From positions 1 to 64,000 of the forward strand of contig JAVKKH010000009.1 in the NCBI GenBank assembly GCA_031296405.1: a stretch of 64,000 nucleotides of DNA, given 5' to 3'. This document shows positions 16,802-24,492 of this stretch, in pieces. A program made the translations under genes and the position numbers. The notes below the pieces were generated by a model that saw nothing but the letters and a program-made list of their open reading frames with translations, ran no database searches and was not told the origin of the DNA. Origin of the DNA: Candidatus Tepidifontimicrobium thermophilum (GTDB lineage Bacteria; Sysuimicrobiota; Sysuimicrobiia; Sysuimicrobiales; Sysuimicrobiaceae). Numbering within the stretch: position 1 is the stretch's first letter; each line of letters starts with the position of its first letter.

Positions 16802-16818
16802 TCCGGCGCGGGCCGGAT
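16801..16818 (-). terminator. Stem-loop after the UbiD array, weak terminator candidate
   Basis: ATCCGGC-GCGG-GCCGGAT forms a perfect 7-bp stem with a 4-base loop starting three bases after the last UbiD stop. There is no U-run behind it, so it may be a weak or factor-assisted terminator or an mRNA 3' end. It would separate the UbiD transcript from hcr. Confidence 0.4.
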
Positions 16819-16821
16819 GAC

Positions 16822-18225
16822 CTAGGTCCTACACCCGACCGCGGGGAGAAAGTCCTCCAGGCGCACCCGGTCCCAGCCCATGGGCCTCAGCCGCTGGAAG
16901 GGCCTGCGCGCCTCGTCCCCCGCGCACAAGGGTGGCTTCGTGGCGTCGATGAGGAGCTTGCCGCCCACCCGGTTCCAGTACGGGCCGCCGGGAGGCACCA
17001 GCTCCCGCGCGGAGGGGTCCATGGGGTGTGCCCGTACGCCGGGGACCACCACCACGTCCGTCTCGGGGTTGCAGCGGGTGTTGACAGCCCACAGGACCTC
17101 CCAGGGCTGGTAAGGGTCCACGTCCTCGTCCACCGCGATGGCGACCTTGGGGTGCAGCACGGGGCCACTGAGCACGCCCATGAGGACCTGCTTGGCCTCG
17201 CCCCAGAAGCGGGGCGTCATCTGCACCACCACCCCGAAGATCCCGGGCAGCACCACCACGTTGTGCAGGTCCACGTGTCCGGCGATGCTCCGGATGTGGT
17301 TGTAGATGCTCGCCGCCAGGGGCACCTTGTGGAACACGCAGCCCTCGACCTCCGACCCGTTCTGCACCGCCTTGTAGATGGCGTCCTGCCGCAGGGTGAT
17401 GCAGTCCACCTCCACCACGGGGTTGTGGCCCATCCCCGCCACGTAGTAGTCGTGGAACTCCGAAAACGGCCCTTCCGGCTCCCGCACGTGGGGCAGGACC
17501 TTCCCCTCCAGCACGATCTCCGCGTCCGCGGGGACCTCCAGGTCGTTGGTCTCGCACCGGACCACCTGGACCGGCTCGCCCAGCAGGCCGCCCGCCAGTT
17601 CCAGCTCGTCCATCTCGAAGGGCCCGCTGGTGGCGGCCGCCATATAGTGCAGCGGGTGGTGGCCGATGTAGATGGCCACGGGCATCGCCTCGCCCGCGGC
17701 CTCGTACGCGTCGTAGATCCGGCGGGTGTGCCGCGGCACCATGAGGATCCCCAGCTTGCGCGGGCCCTTCACCTGCAGGCGGTGGAAGGCCACGTTGCGC
17801 TTGCCCGTGGCCGGATCCCGGCAGACGACCAGGCCCGAGGCGATGTAGGGCGGCTCCTCGCTGCCGTTGACGTGCACGGGCAGCCGGGTCACGTCCGCCT
17901 CCGTGCCCTTCCACACCACCTCCTTCACGGGGCCGGAGGCTACCCGCTGCGTGGGGATCCGGCGCTGAGACCGCTCGGCCGCGGTGGGGGTGAGGCGCTG
18001 CAGGGAGGTGCCGTACGCCAGCGCCGCGTGACGCAGGTTCGCGGGCGCCATGCCCAGGCTGCGCCACCCCGGGTAGCCTACCAGGTTCTCGAACAGCAGG
18101 GCTTTCTCCCGGGACTGGTACAGCACAGCTCCCATCTCCGTGCGGGGGTCCACGGGCCTGCGCACCCGCACCAGTTCCCCAGCCTCCTCCAGCTGGGCGA
18201 TCCACGTGCGCATGTCCGCCGGCAT
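16822..18225 (-). CDS. UbiD-family (de)carboxylase, paralog 1
   Basis: The 467-aa UbiD-type protein keeps the prenyl-FMN/metal and catalytic residues, numbered by the A. niger Fdc1 enzyme: N168 and R173 in NVAFHRLQ, the H191 position in PRHTRRI, E233 in ADAEIVLEG, E277 and E282 in PEGPFSEFHDYY. It should therefore be an active prFMN-dependent decarboxylase or carboxylase of an aromatic or enoic acid. It is the last of four tandem paralogs, 7 bp after paralog 2. Substrate cannot be read from sequence; 4-hydroxybenzoate or phenylphosphate-type chemistry would link to hcr downstream (inference). ATG 18225; a second ATG at 18213 is possible. Confidence 0.88.
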   Translation of the reverse strand: MPADMRTWIAQLEEAGELVRVRRPVDPRTEMGAVLYQSREKALLFENLVGYPGWRSLGMAPANLRHAALAYGTSLQRLTPTAAERSQRRIPTQRVASGPVKEVVWKGTEADVTRLPVHVNGSEEPPYIASGLVVCRDPATGKRNVAFHRLQVKGPRKLGILMVPRHTRRIYDAYEAAGEAMPVAIYIGHHPLHYMAAATSGPFEMDELELAGGLLGEPVQVVRCETNDLEVPADAEIVLEGKVLPHVREPEGPFSEFHDYYVAGMGHNPVVEVDCITLRQDAIYKAVQNGSEVEGCVFHKVPLAASIYNHIRSIAGHVDLHNVVVLPGIFGVVVQMTPRFWGEAKQVLMGVLSGPVLHPKVAIAVDEDVDPYQPWEVLWAVNTRCNPETDVVVVPGVRAHPMDPSARELVPPGGPYWNRVGGKLLIDATKPPLCAGDEARRPFQRLRPMGWDRVRLEDFLPAVGCRT

Positions 18226-18232
18226 GGCTGCC

Positions 18233-19684
18233 CTACCGCAGGACCTCCGCCCACTTGGCCAGCACCCGCTCCCGGACTTCGGGGCTGGAGCAGGCCACGG
18301 GCGGGAACCGGTCCTTCCACTCGAAGGGACGGGTGGCGTCGATCACCGCGCGGGAGTTGAACCCCTTGCGGTCCGGAGGGATGCGGGGGTCCAAAGGACC
18401 GCTCCAGCAGCGCCGCACGATGTCGATGGACTCCTCGGGGTCCGAGCGGGTGCACACCGCCCACATGACCTCCTGCAGGTCGGTGACGTCCACGTCCTCG
18501 TCCACCACCACCACGTAGCGGCCCAGGTAGTTGCCGGGGTGCGAGCTCAGCGCCGCCAGGGCTGCCTGCTTGGCGTGGCCTGCGTAGCGCTGCCGGACGC
18601 CCACCACCACCAGCAGCCGGGACCCGCCCGCCTCGTGGCACCACACGCCCGTCACGTCCGGCACCCCGGCCTTCTCCAGGGCTTCCTCGATGAGGGCGGA
18701 CCGCAACACCGCGCGGTAGTACGTGAGCTCCGTGGGCGGCTTCCCGGGCGGGGATCCCAGGAGGATGGGGTCGTTGCGGTGGTAGACGGCCTTCACCTCG
18801 ATCCACGGCTCGGGCCGGGCGGAGGACGCATAGTAGCCCGTCCACTCGCCGAAGGGCCCCTCCGGCTCGAACCGGTCCGGGTAGGCGAAGCCCTCGAAGG
18901 CGATCTCCGCCTCCGCCGGGAACGGCAGCCCCGTGTACCGCCCCCGCACCACCTTCACCGGCTCGCCCACCACCCCGCCCACCCAAGCCAGTTCGTTGAG
19001 CCCGTAGGGGAGCTCCAGGCTCCCCGCCAGGAACACCAGGGGGTGGTGGCCCGCGCACACCACCACGGGGCAGGGCTCGCCCCGGCTGAAGTACTTGTCC
19101 CGGTGGATCCGGCCGTGCTTGCCGGGTGAGACGTAGAAAAACGCGCTCCTCGCGTCGCGGACCATGACGCGGTAGGTGCCGGCGTTCAGGGTGCCGTCGT
19201 CGGGGTCCCGGGTGATGTTCACGCTGCCGGTGCCGATGTACCGCCCGCCGTCGCGCTCGTGCCACCGGGGCACGGGGAACCGCAGCAGGTCCACCGCGTC
19301 CCCCTCCAGCACGTTCTCCAGGACCGGGCCATCCGGCACCTCCACGGGCGGGATCGGCTGGATCTCCCGGCTCCGCTTGCGCCACAGGGACACCAGCTCC
19401 CGGTCGGTGGCGTCCGTCGGCAGGCCGAGGGTCAGGGCCAGGCGCCGCGGGGAACCCAGGGTGTTCACCAACACCCGGTACCCGGCGGGATACCCAGGGA
19501 CTTCGTCGAACAGTACCGCCGGCCCCGGCGGGTTCCGGCGCTTCTGCACCTCCTCGGTGATTACCCCGATCTCCAGATCCCAGGACGCCCCCCGTACCAC
19601 CTGCAGCTCGCCCAGCGCCTCCACCTGGCGGAGCCAGTCGCGCGCGTCCAGGGAGCCCGCGGTCTTCGGCACCGTCACAGCCAT
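18233..19684 (-). CDS. UbiD-family (de)carboxylase, paralog 2
   Basis: The 483-aa protein is the most canonical of the four: YIGTGSVNITRDP, NAGTYRVM (N168/R173), SPGKHGRIH (H191), AEAEIAFEG (E233), PEGPFGEWTGYY (E277/E282), and a C-terminal GFNSRAVIDATRPFEWKDRF typical of bacterial aromatic-acid decarboxylases. All residues needed to bind prenyl-FMN with Mn/K and to act by the E-R-E mechanism are present. Its first 10 bases overlap the end of the small flavin-barrel gene, suggesting translational coupling. Substrate unknown. Confidence 0.9.
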   Translation of the reverse strand: MAVTVPKTAGSLDARDWLRQVEALGELQVVRGASWDLEIGVITEEVQKRRNPPGPAVLFDEVPGYPAGYRVLVNTLGSPRRLALTLGLPTDATDRELVSLWRKRSREIQPIPPVEVPDGPVLENVLEGDAVDLLRFPVPRWHERDGGRYIGTGSVNITRDPDDGTLNAGTYRVMVRDARSAFFYVSPGKHGRIHRDKYFSRGEPCPVVVCAGHHPLVFLAGSLELPYGLNELAWVGGVVGEPVKVVRGRYTGLPFPAEAEIAFEGFAYPDRFEPEGPFGEWTGYYASSARPEPWIEVKAVYHRNDPILLGSPPGKPPTELTYYRAVLRSALIEEALEKAGVPDVTGVWCHEAGGSRLLVVVGVRQRYAGHAKQAALAALSSHPGNYLGRYVVVVDEDVDVTDLQEVMWAVCTRSDPEESIDIVRRCWSGPLDPRIPPDRKGFNSRAVIDATRPFEWKDRFPPVACSSPEVRERVLAKWAEVLR

Positions 19685-20187
19685 GGTCCCTCACTCCTCC
19701 CCTCTGGTGTGGTCGACTCCGAGAACTCCAACCAGTCGCGGTGTCCGAAACCCTGTCGGTTATCGGTGAACCCCACGCGGACCGGCCGCAGGCGGTACAG
19801 CGCCACCTTGTTCCCCACCGCGGCGAAGAACGCGCCGTCGGGCGAGAGGAAGGCCCGGGCCCACGGGTACTTGCACAGGTACACGCGCAGGGCTTCCTCC
19901 CGCTCCGGCCCCGTGAGCACGTCCACGGGCCCCTCCAGCTGGACGCCCTGGATCTCCTCCCAGCGCTCGTACTCCTCCGTGACCGCGCCGCTGGCCCATC
20001 CCCTCCGGGCCAGGTTGCGGCCGTGTCGGGTTTCGGGGTCGGAGAAGAAGTACAGGGACAGGCTGGAGTCCGAGGCGTAGTACACGGGGCTCGCCCAGGG
20101 ACCCTCGGGGCCGTGGGTACACAGGACCAGGACCCGATGGGCGCCCAAGTAGGCGCGCACCTTCTCGCGCAGCCCGCCGGGGTCCAC
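19675..20187 (-). CDS. Pyridoxamine-5'-phosphate-oxidase-like (split-barrel, flavin-binding) protein
   Basis: The 170-aa protein has the PPOX split beta-barrel pattern: VRAYLGAHRVLVLCTHGPEG, ASPVYYASDSSLSLYFFSDP, ETRHGRNLARRGWASGAV, EIQGVQLEGPVDVLTG and a closing LYRLRPVRVGFTD. Such proteins bind FMN, F420 or haem. The GTG at 20187 shares its first base with the stop of UbiD paralog 3 (TAGTG) and follows GAGGAGG by 7 nt; its end overlaps UbiD paralog 2. Being locked between two UbiD genes, it may handle the flavin cofactor, for example reducing or oxidising prenyl-FMN (prFMN needs oxidative maturation). That role is inference. Confidence 0.72.
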   Translation of the reverse strand: MDPGGLREKVRAYLGAHRVLVLCTHGPEGPWASPVYYASDSSLSLYFFSDPETRHGRNLARRGWASGAVTEEYERWEEIQGVQLEGPVDVLTGPEREEALRVYLCKYPWARAFLSPDGAFFAAVGNKVALYRLRPVRVGFTDNRQGFGHRDWLEFSESTTPEGRSEGPWL

Positions 20188-21674
20188 TAGCGGTCCTCCT
20201 CTAAGGACACCACCGAGGGCGGCTGGCCTCCGAGCCCGAGCTCCGCCCACCGGCTCCGTACCCGCTCGTACACGCTGCGGGCCAGCCGGGTGCGCGGCGC
20301 GAACTGGTGCAGGTAGCGGTGCTCCTTGCAGGCGTTGATCAGGGCCTTGGACCCGTACGGACGCTCCTCCGGCGGGTTCTGCGTGGGGTCCAGCCACGTG
20401 GACCAGGTCTGCCGCAGGATGTCGATGTCCTCCGCGGGGTTGCAGCGGGTGGACAGCGCCCACAGGACCTGGTCGGTGTCCGAGGGGTCCACGTCCTCGT
20501 CCACCGCGATGACCCACTTGGTGTAGTAGGCCCCGCCCGGGCACTGGGCCGCCAGCGCCAGCACCTGCGGCGCGTGGCCCGCGTACCGCTGCTCCAGGGA
20601 CACCACGGTGACCCCGAAGCCGCCCGCGGCCGCGGGGTGCGCCCAGACCCCGCGGATCCCGGGTACACCCAGACGCTCCAGGTCCTCCCAGATGCGGGCA
20701 GACCGGGCTACCGCGAACAGCACCGCCTGCTCGTTGGACGGGTAGTCGGCCATCAGGGCGTTGGTGAGGATGGGCCGGTGGCGGTGGTGCAGCGCGGTGA
20801 CCTCCACCAGGAAGGCCTGGTCCTCCGGCCGGCCGTAGTACCCCGTGAACTCCCCGAACGGTCCCTCCAGCCGGGTGGCGCCGGGGCGGATCACCCCCTC
20901 CAGCGCCACCTCCGCCCGCGCGGGGACCGGCAGCGAGGTGGTGCGGCCGGGCACCAGCTCCAAGGGACGGCCCAGCACCCCGCCGATGTAGTCCAGCTCC
21001 GACTCCGTCTTCGGAAACCCCTGGGAGGAGACCGCCAGCCACGCGGGAGGCACGCCCCAGCAGGCCACCACCTCCACGGCCTCCCCACGTTGCCACGCCC
21101 GCTCGATGTGCAGCCGCGCGTCCTTACCCGGGGACACGTACAGGCCCACGTGGTTGCGGTCGTGCACCATCATGCGGTAGGTGCCCACGTTGACCCACCC
21201 GGCTTCCGGGTCCCGGGTGAGGACCACGTCGAAGGTGCCGCCGTAGCGGCCGCCGTCCCGGGGCCAGTGCTTGGGCACCGGCAGGCTCAGGACATCCACC
21301 TCCTCGCCCACCCGCTGGTTCTCGTACACCGGGGCCTGCTGCGGGTCCACCCACACCGGAGGGATCTTGCGGCGGAACAGCTGGCGGGCGTGGCGCACCA
21401 GGTCCAGGGCGGTGCTGTCCAACGGTGCGCCCAGGGTGATGGCCATGCGCCGCAGGCTGGAGCCCAGGAGGTTCCACAGGCAGCTGGCGCGGTCCCGGTA
21501 GCCGCGGACCCGGCGGAACAACAGGGCCGGTGCACCGGGCCGCCGGGCCCACAGGTAGGTGATGGCGGCCATCTCCTGGTCCCAGTCCACCTCCGCGTCC
21601 ACCACCGCCAGCTCGCCCGCTTCTGCCACCCGGTGGAGCCACTCCCGCAGGTCCTGCGGTACAGTTCCCTCCAC
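20187..21674 (-). CDS. UbiD-family (de)carboxylase, paralog 3
   Basis: The 495-aa protein has NVGTYRMM (N168/R173), ARAEVALEG (E233) and LEGPFGEFTGYY (E277/E282). The metal-ligand histidine H191 is replaced by Asp (SPGKDARLH, exactly 18 residues after R173 as in Fdc1). Its C-terminal part, ERPYGSKALINACKEHRY, resembles from memory the alpha-type subunits of phenylphosphate and benzene carboxylases, which work as carboxylases. Start GTG 21674 after GGGAGGG. Third gene of the UbiD row, 22 bp after paralog 4. Confidence 0.85.
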   Translation of the reverse strand: MEGTVPQDLREWLHRVAEAGELAVVDAEVDWDQEMAAITYLWARRPGAPALLFRRVRGYRDRASCLWNLLGSSLRRMAITLGAPLDSTALDLVRHARQLFRRKIPPVWVDPQQAPVYENQRVGEEVDVLSLPVPKHWPRDGGRYGGTFDVVLTRDPEAGWVNVGTYRMMVHDRNHVGLYVSPGKDARLHIERAWQRGEAVEVVACWGVPPAWLAVSSQGFPKTESELDYIGGVLGRPLELVPGRTTSLPVPARAEVALEGVIRPGATRLEGPFGEFTGYYGRPEDQAFLVEVTALHHRHRPILTNALMADYPSNEQAVLFAVARSARIWEDLERLGVPGIRGVWAHPAAAGGFGVTVVSLEQRYAGHAPQVLALAAQCPGGAYYTKWVIAVDEDVDPSDTDQVLWALSTRCNPAEDIDILRQTWSTWLDPTQNPPEERPYGSKALINACKEHRYLHQFAPRTRLARSVYERVRSRWAELGLGGQPPSVVSLEEDR

Positions 21675-21696
21675 CTCTGCCCTCCCGGCCTAGGGT

Positions 21697-23256
21697 CTAC
21701 CGGCCCGTGCGGCTCAACAACTCCACCCACCCCCGCATCACGGATCTGCCCCGCGCGATCTGTTCGTCGGTGAAGAAGCGCTTCAGGTCCACGCGGTGCA
21801 CGGGGTAGACGGGCCGCTGGAAGTCCTTCTCGTACCCGTAGGGTACTGTGGCGTCGATGGCCAGGCCGCCCTCGAACCGGATGTTCATAGCGGTCCACGC
21901 CTGCTCGCCCGCGGTGAGGCGCTCCGCAGGCACGAAGGTCTGCCCGGCCCCGCCCGGCACGGGGTTCAGGATGTCGCTGCGGGGGTTCACCCGGGTCGTA
22001 AGGGCCCACAGGATCTCGTCCATGCTGTAGATGTCCACGTCCGCGTCCACCGCGATGGCCAGACGCATCCCGAAGCTGGTGGCCATGGTGGCGACCAGGA
22101 AGTTGCGTACGAACCCGTCGTCCAGCCGGTTGCGCTTCTTGACCTGCAGGATGCAGCCCCCCCAGTCGGTCATGCAGTACGGGATGTGCACGTCGTGGAT
22201 GAGCCCGGGCTGCAGCCGCTCGCACAGCTCGAAGATGGCGGCCTCCCGCACGGTGGTGTCGATGTTGTTGTCGTCCAGGGTGTGCACCCCCAGGACGTAG
22301 AAGATGGGCTTGGTGCGGCGCCGGCGGGTAATGGCGGTCACGTGGAAGGTAGGCGCCCGGTAGGCCTTGCCCATGTACCCCGCCCACTCGGGGTGGAAGG
22401 GGTACTTGCCCTGGACCCCCGCGGCTTCCGCCTCCGCGGTCTCGAACCGCTTGTCCCGGGGGTGCAGGTAGCCCTCCAGGACCAGGTCGCAGTCCGCCAG
22501 GGCCCACGCGTCCACCGTGCGGGCCTTCACGATGCGCAGGGGGAAGCCCTGGACCGCGCCCGCGGCCCCCAGTTCGTCCGCACCCATGGGCAGGATCACG
22601 TAGTCGAAGCCACTGCCCGCAATGAGGGTGGCCGCGGGCGGGACCCCGAAGCACATGGTGAGGGGGATGGGGCGGTCGTCGTGGTAGTGCTCGGTGATCA
22701 CCTGCCACATGTGGGACCCCGGCGCGGCCTGGAAGGTGCACACGTTGCCCCACCGGGCGTTCATCCGGTTGTAGCCGATGTGGCTGCCGCCCCGGAAGTA
22801 CGGCCCCACCACCACGCTGTTGCCGCTGCCGATGGTGCGTTCGCTCTCCAGCTCCGTGTGCCGGATGGCCACCACGTACCGGTTCACCTCCAGGTCCGTG
22901 GTGATCACCTCCTCCTGGCAGGGCGCCTCCTCCTGCGGCACCTCCACGGGCGGGATGGGGTGGGTGATGGCGTACGCTAGCTTGCGGGTCCGGTCGCGGG
23001 GGCCGTCCCATCCGAACAGCCGGTCCACCACGTCCATGTTGGCGAACAGGTTGGTGACCACCTCGTAGTCCGGGTAGCCCTTCACTTTCCGGAACAGGAT
23101 CGGGTAGCTACCGTCCAGGTGTTTCTGGATCCCCGTGATCTCCAGGTCGGGATCCACCTCCACCTCGGTCTCCAGCAGCAGGCCTTCCTCCCGCAGCCAC
23201 TCCACGGTGTCGCGGAGCGACTGCAGCCTCGGCGGGGTCTTCACGGTCACGGACAC
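21697..23256 (-). CDS. Divergent UbiD-family protein, paralog 4 (phthaloyl-CoA-decarboxylase-like position)
   Basis: The 519-aa protein is clearly of the UbiD fold (LQSLRDTVEWLREEGLLLET, YPILFRKVKGYPDYEVVTNL) but differs at the active site: His for N168 (HIGYNRMN), Asp for E233 (ADCDLVLEG) and Tyr for E277 (YPFHPEWAGYMG), while R173, H191 (PGSHMW) and E282 are kept. It lies directly downstream of two class III CoA-transferase genes and across from ubiX, the layout described for anaerobic phthalate degradation (CoA-transferase, phthaloyl-CoA decarboxylase, UbiX). An aryl-CoA substrate would be one reason for a changed site (inference). The GTG at 23256 follows GGAGGGGAGGGAC; the open frame upstream is non-coding. 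Confidence 0.82.
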   Translation of the reverse strand: MSVTVKTPPRLQSLRDTVEWLREEGLLLETEVEVDPDLEITGIQKHLDGSYPILFRKVKGYPDYEVVTNLFANMDVVDRLFGWDGPRDRTRKLAYAITHPIPPVEVPQEEAPCQEEVITTDLEVNRYVVAIRHTELESERTIGSGNSVVVGPYFRGGSHIGYNRMNARWGNVCTFQAAPGSHMWQVITEHYHDDRPIPLTMCFGVPPAATLIAGSGFDYVILPMGADELGAAGAVQGFPLRIVKARTVDAWALADCDLVLEGYLHPRDKRFETAEAEAAGVQGKYPFHPEWAGYMGKAYRAPTFHVTAITRRRRTKPIFYVLGVHTLDDNNIDTTVREAAIFELCERLQPGLIHDVHIPYCMTDWGGCILQVKKRNRLDDGFVRNFLVATMATSFGMRLAIAVDADVDIYSMDEILWALTTRVNPRSDILNPVPGGAGQTFVPAERLTAGEQAWTAMNIRFEGGLAIDATVPYGYEKDFQRPVYPVHRVDLKRFFTDEQIARGRSVMRGWVELLSRTGR

Positions 23257-23279
23257 GTCCCTCCCCTCCTTCCGTGGCG

Positions 23280-24491
23280 TCAGCGGAGCACGCCCTCCGC
23301 TTCCAGCTCCTCTACCTCCTCCTCCGAAAGCTCGAGGACCTCCCGGTAGAACCAGTTGTTGTGCTCGCCCACTAGCGGGCTGCGGGACACCCGGGCGGGG
23401 CTCTCCGAAAGCGAAAACGGCGGTGCCAGGTAGTGGAAGCTGCCCAGCACGGGGTGCGCCAGCTGCCTCCACGTGTCCCGGTGCCGGAGCTGCGGGTCGG
23501 CGAACAGCTCCGAGGTGCGCTGCACCGGGGCGGCGGGGACTCCCGCCGCCTGCAGGGCCTCCGCGAGCTGTCCGGCCTCCTGCTGCCGCGTCCAGCCCTC
23601 CACAAGGGCGTCCAGCTCCTCCTCGTGCTGTTTGCGGGCCGTGGCCGTGTCAAAGCGCGGGTCCGCGGCCCACTCCGGGTGGCCCGCCACCCGGCACAGG
23701 GCCTGCCACTGCGCGTCCTCTTCCACCGCGATGGCACACCAGCGGTCTTCCCCGCGGCAGGGGTAGACCCCGTGGGGCGCCGCGTGCGGGGACCGGTTGC
23801 CCGCCCGCTGCAGGATGCGGCCGTTGGCCTCGTAGTCCAGCACCGCCGGCAGCACGAAGTGCACGCCCGCCTCGTACTGGGACAGGTCGATGTACACCCC
23901 CCGCCCGGTGCGCCGGCTGTAGTCCAGGCCGGCCAGGACCGCCACCAGCCCGAACCCCACCGCCACGAAGTCGATGTACGGGCCGAACAGGAGCATGGGC
24001 TCGTCCTTTGGGTCGCCCGTCAGGTGGGTGAAGCCCGCCTGGGAGGTGAGCTGGGAGCCGAACCCCTTCTGGGCGGCCCGCGGCCCCGTCTGGCCCATGT
24101 TGCAGGAACTCAGGTACACGATCCGGGGGTTGTGGGCCCGCACCGCCTCGTAGCCGAGCCCCAGGCGTGCCATCACGCCCGGGGCGTAGTTCTCGATGAG
24201 CACGTCGGCCCACCGCACCAACCGCTCCGCCACGGGCCGGGCGCGGGGGTGTTTGAGGTTCAGGGTGACGCTGTACTTGGTGTCGTTGCAGAAGGCGAAC
24301 CAGCCCGCGGCGTCGGGGTCGGGACGGTTGTCCTTGAAGGGCGGGTAGTTCGTTCGCAGCCCGTCCGGCCGCGTTCTGGACTCCACGTGGACCACCGTGG
24401 CGCCGAAGTTAGCCAGGTACTTGCCCACCATGGGCCCGGCCGCGTACGCGGCGAACTCCACGACCCGCACTCCTTCCAGGGGCAGCGTCAC
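23280..24491 (-). CDS. Class III (CaiB/BaiF) CoA-transferase, catalytic-Asp-bearing subunit
   Basis: The 403-aa family III CoA-transferase has LEGVRVVEFAAYAAGPMVGK, GATVVHVESRTRPDGLR, IENYAPGVMARLGLGYEAV and the active-site Asp (D174 in FGPYIDFVAVG, matching D169 of formyl-CoA transferase), then TGRGVYIDLSQYEA. It moves CoA between carboxylic acids through an aspartyl-CoA intermediate. The preceding gene is a homolog without that Asp, so the two probably form a heteromer. GTG 24491 lies two bases past the upstream stop. Likely substrate is an aromatic acid later decarboxylated by a neighbouring UbiD (inference). Confidence 0.85.
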   Translation of the reverse strand: MTLPLEGVRVVEFAAYAAGPMVGKYLANFGATVVHVESRTRPDGLRTNYPPFKDNRPDPDAAGWFAFCNDTKYSVTLNLKHPRARPVAERLVRWADVLIENYAPGVMARLGLGYEAVRAHNPRIVYLSSCNMGQTGPRAAQKGFGSQLTSQAGFTHLTGDPKDEPMLLFGPYIDFVAVGFGLVAVLAGLDYSRRTGRGVYIDLSQYEAGVHFVLPAVLDYEANGRILQRAGNRSPHAAPHGVYPCRGEDRWCAIAVEEDAQWQALCRVAGHPEWAADPRFDTATARKQHEEELDALVEGWTRQQEAGQLAEALQAAGVPAAPVQRTSELFADPQLRHRDTWRQLAHPVLGSFHYLAPPFSLSESPARVSRSPLVGEHNNWFYREVLELSEEEVEELEAEGVLR

Positions 24492-24492
24492 C

